Shown here piece by piece: positions 60,350-64,000 of a DNA stretch of 64,000 bases. The notes beneath the pieces were generated by a model that made no database searches, was not told the DNA's origin, and was given only the letters and a program-made list of their open reading frames with translations. Numbering within the stretch: position 1 is the first letter of the stretch; each line of letters starts with the position of its first letter. The DNA is taken from NCBI GenBank assembly GCA_001586195.1, contig CP014609.1, positions 966,001 through 1,030,000 of the forward strand, in the 5' to 3' direction. This stretch comes from Solibacillus silvestris. GTDB lineage: Bacteria; Bacillota; Bacilli; Bacillales_A; Planococcaceae. The position numbers and the translations under genes are program-made.

Positions 60350-60625
60350 TTAGTCTGCTTCGATTCGTATTGCATCTATTCTTTGGCAATCTACGATAAG
60401 TGTTGAACCACGTTCTGTTGTAGGATCAATGAAGACTGCACAGCAATGATTATGGTCAAATCTTTTAAAAACAACATCTTCTAATATTTGACCTCCTGAT
60501 AAGAAAACGTCAACTTCTGTCCCTTTTCTTAATTCTCTTAATAGGTCACAGATACAACCTTTACAACGATTCTTATTATTGTTAGAACTTAATTCCCTTG
60601 TACATTTGCTACAATTACAACCCAT
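60350..60625 (-). CDS. Small Cys-rich protein, possibly spore-associated
   Basis: A 91-residue protein. The N-terminal part is Cys-rich (MGCNCSKCTREL and KNRCKGCICDLL); the C-terminal part looks like a small beta barrel (GTEVDVFLSGGQILEDVVFK, HNHCCAVFIDP, STLIVDCQRIDAIRI). The family is not recognised; Cys-rich small proteins are common in spore coats. A SigK-like promoter lies upstream, which supports that idea. The ATG follows AAGGGTG at seven bases. Confidence 0.75.
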   Translation of the reverse strand: MGCNCSKCTRELSSNNNKNRCKGCICDLLRELRKGTEVDVFLSGGQILEDVVFKRFDHNHCCAVFIDPTTERGSTLIVDCQRIDAIRIEAD

Positions 60626-60679
60626 TTGTAACACCCTTTTCTTATCTGAATTTGTAAGGTTAGCCTTACATTATTAGAA

Positions 60680-60707
60680 TATGGTATGAAAATGAAACGA
60701 ACTAGGT
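60680..60707 (-). promoter_or_regulatory. SigK-like mother-cell promoter
   Basis: On the minus strand AC, 17 bp, CATACCATA, fitting the SigK consensus AC-N17-CATANNNTA. It is about 55 bp upstream of the Cys-rich gene. Confidence 0.45.
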
Positions 60708-61130
60708 AACGTAACTAGTGAGAAAATAGAACATTTGATAAAAAACATCTTAACCGAGCAAATAGATTATTTAAATCAACAATTAAGAGAAAAGGATGTC
60801 TTTAATATCGAAGAGGTATTATTTGCAATTATAGAGACAAATGGGACATTAACAGTATTAAAAAAGCCTCAATTTAGAAATGTCAATAAACAAGATTTAA
60901 TGATACCGATAACCCCTGAATTTAATTTACCAATTGAACAAATCATGGATGGAGAAGTAATGTAGCAGAATTTAGATCAGAATAACTTAACCGAACAATG
61001 GTTACATTCTGAATTAAAGCAACGTAACTTGGTTCAAAGTAATGTATTATACGCAGTATTATCCGGTAATGGAAATATGTATATTGATACATATGAGAAT
61101 CATATTCAATCTCCAATTGATAAAGAATAA
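60696..61130 (+). pseudogene. DUF421 (YetF-type) C-terminal domain remnant with in-frame stop
   Basis: One frame runs from 60696 to TAA at 61128-61130, interrupted by TAG at 60963-60965. The first half holds LNQQLREKDVFNIEEVLFAI and ETNGTLTVLKKPQF; the second holds LTEQWLHSELKQRNLVQSNV, LYAVLSGNGNMYIDT. These are the two repeated segments of the DUF421 soluble domain. The membrane domain that should precede them is absent and no proper start exists, only a TTG at 60735. This is a dead C-terminal fragment. Confidence 0.65.
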
Positions 61131-61249
61131 ATGATTAACCATTTGTTTTATAGGGAAATTGGGGGCATTGGCTTCTGAAAAGAGGTAATTAAGAATTTCA
61201 GTAAAAGTGACATTGAAGTGGCGACGACATAACTAATTTCAGTTCACAA

Positions 61250-61282
61250 AAAATCGAAATTGCACCATGCAATTTCGATTTT
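61250..61282. terminator. Bidirectional terminator before the YusW-like gene
   Basis: A perfect 15-bp stem, 61250-61264 with 61268-61282, with a 3-base loop and A/T tails. Confidence 0.8.
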
Positions 61283-61327
61283 CTGCTTAATAGGGAAGAG
61301 TTCTATAGAATAGCCCTCTTAGCACAA

Positions 61328-61846
61328 TTATTTATTATGATGATAATGTTTTTCTTCACCGTTTTGGAATTTTACTTCAAGTTCAAATGACTGATAATTC
61401 TCATCTAGAGCAAATGCCTTTAGAACTTCTTTACGAACATCCTCATCACTGGTATTTTTATCAAATGTAAGTTGTTTTAATGCATCGGCAAAATTGTCGT
61501 AGGCTTTATCGCCATTATATTTAACACCATTAAGATCATCATCTAGTTCAGCATAAATATTGTTTCCATCGTTCTCATATTCAACATCGTATGATTTATG
61601 GTCTGCATATTCTACGTCTAAATCAAAATCAGTAAAAGTATAATTTACATCTGCAACTTTTATTCCTGTCCGTTCATCTTCTTCATTTTCTGTATTATTA
61701 GTGGCATTATTATTCGTTGTTTCATCAACCACACTATTATTTCCTGTAACTTCTTTATCCTTATCTACATTTGCATCTTCATTGTTACAGGCATACAATA
61801 ATCCCAATAATAATGGCATTGTAAGAATTCCTTTAAATAATTTCAT
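61328..61846 (-). CDS. YusW-like lipoprotein
   Basis: A 172-residue secreted lipoprotein. The signal peptide ends in lipobox LLYAC (Cys20). A low-complexity Asn/Asp/Thr/Glu linker follows, then an acidic domain (VNYTFTDFDLDVEYADHKSY; FDKNTSDEDVRKEVLKAF; FELEVKFQNGEEKHYHHNK) of the YusW type; function unknown. AAAGGAGAG precedes the ATG. It stands alone between terminators. Confidence 0.85.
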   Translation of the reverse strand: MKLFKGILTMPLLLGLLYACNNEDANVDKDKEVTGNNSVVDETTNNNATNNTENEEDERTGIKVADVNYTFTDFDLDVEYADHKSYDVEYENDGNNIYAELDDDLNGVKYNGDKAYDNFADALKQLTFDKNTSDEDVRKEVLKAFALDENYQSFELEVKFQNGEEKHYHHNK

Positions 61847-62120
61847 TAAACTCTCTCCTTTAAAAGTGTCATTAATAAATACTATTAAAAAAGAGTATTC
61901 CCAAATTAAAATGATCTATCCATGTTTACTTCAATTAAAAATGCCTTCTTGCCGAATTTTGCGAGAATACCTTTCAAAATGTAAATTCAGAACTATGCCA
62001 CATTTATTGAATTTAAAGTTAAGGACACCGGTCATATAGTAATTCTACACAAAACAAAAGAAGTAAAAATTAATGAAATTAAGTATTAACTCAGACCTTA
62101 TACAGTACATTGAAAAATAA

Positions 62121-62156
62121 AAATAAGCCTTCCACTAAATTGCGGAAGGCTTATTT
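62121..62156. terminator. Terminator of the 59-residue gene
   Basis: A perfect 13-bp stem, 62121-62133 with 62144-62156, T-rich on both strands. Nothing gene-like is seen from 61847 to 62206. Confidence 0.75.
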
Positions 62157-62206
62157 TTATTTTAGGGTACAAAAGAGTATGTACCGTGTATTAAATTTAA
62201 AATAGT

Positions 62207-62386
62207 CTAGCCCACTAAGTTATGCTTAACTACTTCATACGCTTGGCAAATATTTTTATAAGAATCTTTATGCTGAGCAATCATTTCAACTGCAATTTCA
62301 TATAAGTCAGAAGAGTCTGTTGTGACTAAATCATTAAGTAAAGCTGCTTCCATTTTTTCTACAAATGACAAAATTTCCGTATTCAT
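62207..62386 (-). CDS. 59-residue acidic helical protein, unknown
   Basis: A small frame from ATG (62386) to TAG. It encodes NTEILSFVEKMEAALLNDLV, then TTDSSDLYEIAVEMIAQHKD and SYKNICQAYEVVKHNLVG, predicted as three helices. GGAGATG stands at a suitable distance before the ATG, and a strong terminator follows 50 bp after the stop, so it is probably a real monocistronic gene. The family is not recognised. Confidence 0.72.
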   Translation of the reverse strand: MNTEILSFVEKMEAALLNDLVTTDSSDLYEIAVEMIAQHKDSYKNICQAYEVVKHNLVG

Positions 62387-62561
62387 AATTTCATCTCCGA
62401 ATCGTTAGTTGTTACTAAAAATATACAGTAAACAGACGTCTGACTTCAAAGGAGATGGGAGTGAAAACGAGTAAAACTTTTAAAGTTTGACGATAAAATG
62501 AACTTCACGATTTTTAGCTCTTTGAAAGCGTTTTTCTAATAATAATCTAAATATTTACATA

Positions 62562-62600
62562 AAAACCTGTTTTCAGAAGAATTTCTGTGAAACAGGTTTT
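62562..62600 (-). terminator. Terminator of the glycerophosphodiesterase gene
   Basis: AAAACCTGTTT-CAG pairs with CTG-AAACAGGTTTT eight bases beyond the leftward stop. Confidence 0.78.
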
Positions 62601-62607
62601 AGTTATT

Positions 62608-63306
62608 TTATAGGTTTACTACGTCAGAAAAAACAGCATCGATGCCGAGTGATTCCATTTGCCGGGCTATTGCGCCATCATTTACTGTATAAGCTCGGAC
62701 GATTATCCCGTTCTTAACGGCTTGCTGAACAATGGATCGCATCCCGTAATAATAGGGGATATGTATAGCATCAGTATTGAACTTCTTAATATATTCCTCT
62801 AAGTTCATAATAAGCGAAGCAAATAGCAATGCGGTTTTCACATTAGGCATAATTTGCTGGAAGCGTGCAATGCTTTCATGATTAAAGGAAGAAATAATGA
62901 CCCGATCTTCTAAATTAAAGGCATGTATTTCATTTGCAATGAGCGCTTCAATGCCTGGATATTCAAAAATGTCTGACTTAATCTCAATATTGATCTGGAA
63001 AGGGGTCGCTTTGAAAACTGTCAGTACTTCCGCCAATGTAGGTATTTTTTGACCCGCAAATTCCGGAGCAAACCATAAGCCATAATCGAATGTTTGCAAT
63101 TCCTCCAGCGTCATATCTTTCACAAAGCCTTTTCCCGTTGAAGTCCGGTTGATTGATTCATCATGAATGACGACTAACTGGTTGTCCTTTGTTAAATGGA
63201 CATCAAATTCAACTCCCCAAATATTCAACTTTGCGGCTTCCAGAAAAGCGATCATCGTATTTTCCGGATATTTGACACTGTAACCACGGTGAGCGAGAAT
63301 TTTCAT
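62608..63306 (-). CDS. Glycerophosphodiester phosphodiesterase
   Basis: A 232-residue GDPD-family TIM barrel (UgpQ type) that releases glycerol 3-phosphate from deacylated phospholipids. Catalytic residues are seen in ILAHRGYSVKYPENTMIAF (His, Arg, Glu), EFDVHLTKDNQLVVIHDES (metal Glu/Asp, second His) and later IEIKS. No signal peptide, so it is cytoplasmic. AGGAG lies about 11 bases before the ATG, 14 bp after the Excalibur gene, so they may be co-transcribed. Confidence 0.92.
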   Translation of the reverse strand: MKILAHRGYSVKYPENTMIAFLEAAKLNIWGVEFDVHLTKDNQLVVIHDESINRTSTGKGFVKDMTLEELQTFDYGLWFAPEFAGQKIPTLAEVLTVFKATPFQINIEIKSDIFEYPGIEALIANEIHAFNLEDRVIISSFNHESIARFQQIMPNVKTALLFASLIMNLEEYIKKFNTDAIHIPYYYGMRSIVQQAVKNGIIVRAYTVNDGAIARQMESLGIDAVFSDVVNL

Positions 63307-63320
63307 CTATTTCACAACTC

Positions 63321-63596
63321 CTATTTTTCGCAAGCAATGCCGTCATTATCGCGGTCACTTTTCTCGTTTAATTTATAAAGTTCGGCTGATACGAATGGTT
63401 TATATTTTGTTTTTCCGCCTTTGTTCGTTGTTTTTGCGTCTTTTGATACGCCGCCTTTGTAAACTTTGTTTAATTCTGTGCAATTTTTATAAGCGACTGC
63501 TTTTACTTTTGCAGCTCCTTCTACTTCCATTGTCGAAAACGAGAAACTTATTATTAAAACAGTACCCATTAACATTGCGGAAATATACTTTTTCAT
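63321..63596 (-). CDS. Secreted Excalibur-domain protein
   Basis: A 91-residue exported protein with a signal peptide (about 1-27, ISAMLMGTVLIISFSF) and one Excalibur domain. It shows YKNCTELNKVYKGGVSK at the start and the calcium-type loop DRDNDGIACEK at the end. Excalibur domains occur on Firmicute surface proteins and secreted nucleases; here it stands alone. GGGAGG lies ten bases before the ATG. It precedes the glycerophosphodiesterase gene. Confidence 0.9.
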   Translation of the reverse strand: MKKYISAMLMGTVLIISFSFSTMEVEGAAKVKAVAYKNCTELNKVYKGGVSKDAKTTNKGGKTKYKPFVSAELYKLNEKSDRDNDGIACEK

Positions 63597-63646
63597 TGGA
63601 AAAAACCTCCCAAACCTGTATTTTCCAATATTTTACCATAGAAAAA

Positions 63647-63678
63647 AGCGAATTCACAAGGGAGGTAGTGAATTCGCT
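63647..63678. terminator. Terminator of fabI
   Basis: AGCGAATTCAC pairs perfectly with GTGAATTCGCT; the minus strand continues with TTTTTTC. Confidence 0.78.
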
Positions 63679-63683
63679 CAGGA

Positions 63684-64000
63684 CTAACCCATAATATTAT
63701 AACCGCTATCGATATAAATCGTTTCGCCAGTCACACCGCGGGATAGATGGCTTAACATCACGATCGTCATGTCAGCAACTTCTTCCTGGTTTGTGTTGCG
63801 TTTTAACGGAGATGTTTCTTCGATTTTGTGCAGGATCTGATTGAAACTTGGCACACCTTTTGCTGCCAATGTCCGGATAGCACCAGCTGAAATCGCATTT
63901 ACACGAATATTTTCTGCACCAACATCCGCTGCTAAATAGCGCATCGATGCTTCAAGTGCTGCTTTAGCAACGCCCATTACATTGTAGCCGTCAAGCACAC
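63684..64000 (-). CDS. fabI: Enoyl-ACP reductase FabI, C-terminal part (runs off the right edge)
   Basis: About 104 residues of the C-terminal part of an NADH-type enoyl-ACP reductase, which completes each fatty acid elongation round. Visible are GYNVMGVAKAALEASMRYLA with the catalytic Lys, NIRVNAISAGAIRTLAAKGV, SPLKRNTNQEEVADM and GVTGETIYIDSGYNIMG. The frame continues past the window edge and the catalytic Tyr region lies outside. A terminator follows the stop. Confidence 0.93.
   Translation of the reverse strand, partial: VLDGYNVMGVAKAALEASMRYLAADVGAENIRVNAISAGAIRTLAAKGVPSFNQILHKIEETSPLKRNTNQEEVADMTIVMLSHLSRGVTGETIYIDSGYNIMG

Noticed and set aside
61701-62039. 112-codon rightward frame over the start of the lipoprotein gene
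   Set aside because: Its first half is antisense to the signal peptide and linker of the YusW-like lipoprotein. No SD and no recognisable pattern.
62518-62540. cre-like sequence TGAAAGCGTTTTTC
   Set aside because: The end of the motif does not fit (TC instead of CA) and it lies downstream of genes on both sides.
1-64000. tRNA, rRNA or T-box leader
   Set aside because: No cloverleaf, rRNA block or T-box motif was seen, including upstream of brnQ and lysA where a leader was looked for specifically.

Overview
The window comes from a low-GC, endospore-forming Firmicute. Gene content and order (spoIIAA-spoIIAB-sigF, scpAB, resABCDE-sigX-rsiX, xerD-deoB-pdp, nudF/fur, glnRA, liaIHFSR) are those of Bacillales. 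Several details recall the Planococcaceae/Caryophanaceae side (Solibacillus or Lysinibacillus-like): a zinc-ribbon ResB, spoVAF directly after sigF, and a lone ribT. The genus is an inference from remembered gene order; nothing was searched.

Layout. 1-4.4 kb: a gene end, a phased TCTAATA repeat array, then a leftward lia cell-envelope stress operon. 4.6-14 kb: yneF, luxS, an esterase-like hydrolase, a thiolase, yqkK, VanZ-like and aldo/keto reductase genes, nudF, fur, a general stress gene with a SigB-like promoter, and a MerR/CorC-type pair resembling B. subtilis yhdQ-yhdP. 14-20 kb: xerD, deoB, pdp and a SulP transporter. 20-28 kb: the spoIIA operon behind a near-perfect SigH promoter, spoVAF, lysA, ribT, ypuF, scpAB and a D-Ala-D-Ala carboxypeptidase. 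28-37 kb: rluB, cytochrome c maturation genes resABC, redox two-component resDE, and sigX-rsiX with a SigX-type promoter. 37-43 kb: an FMN riboswitch with ribU, brnQ, a YitT-family gene, glnR and glnA.

42.7-48.7 kb is a decayed integrative element in the 3' end of glnA. It is bounded by an 89-bp direct repeat of the glnA tail plus terminator. It carries integrase and dnaB fragments, integrase-arm-like TTGCCCACAA repeats at both ends, a few cargo genes (DUF2798, CDF-type transporter, acetyltransferase, small membrane protein) and an IS110-family insertion sequence with a probable bridge-RNA region. 48.8-64 kb is accessory chromosome: a VOC protein, a 58-residue Spo0E-like phosphatase, a three-gene ABC exporter with a cre site, a LysR/SDR/MFS cluster, DUF3231 and Cys-rich genes with sporulation-type promoters, a CarD/MarR divergent pair around a 29-bp palindrome, a nitroreductase, a cold-shock gene with an attenuator-like leader, two decayed genes, a YusW-like lipoprotein, a glycerophosphodiesterase, an Excalibur protein and the end of fabI.

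The most unusual signals are the TCTAATA array (about 20.5-bp period plus a 144-bp duplication), a pair of 57-nt elements 19.7 kb apart with the same stem architecture and compensating base changes, the glnA-tail duplication whose codon differences are all synonymous, the cspB leader hairpin, and the 29-bp palindrome at 58.2 kb. No rRNA, tRNA or CRISPR array was seen.
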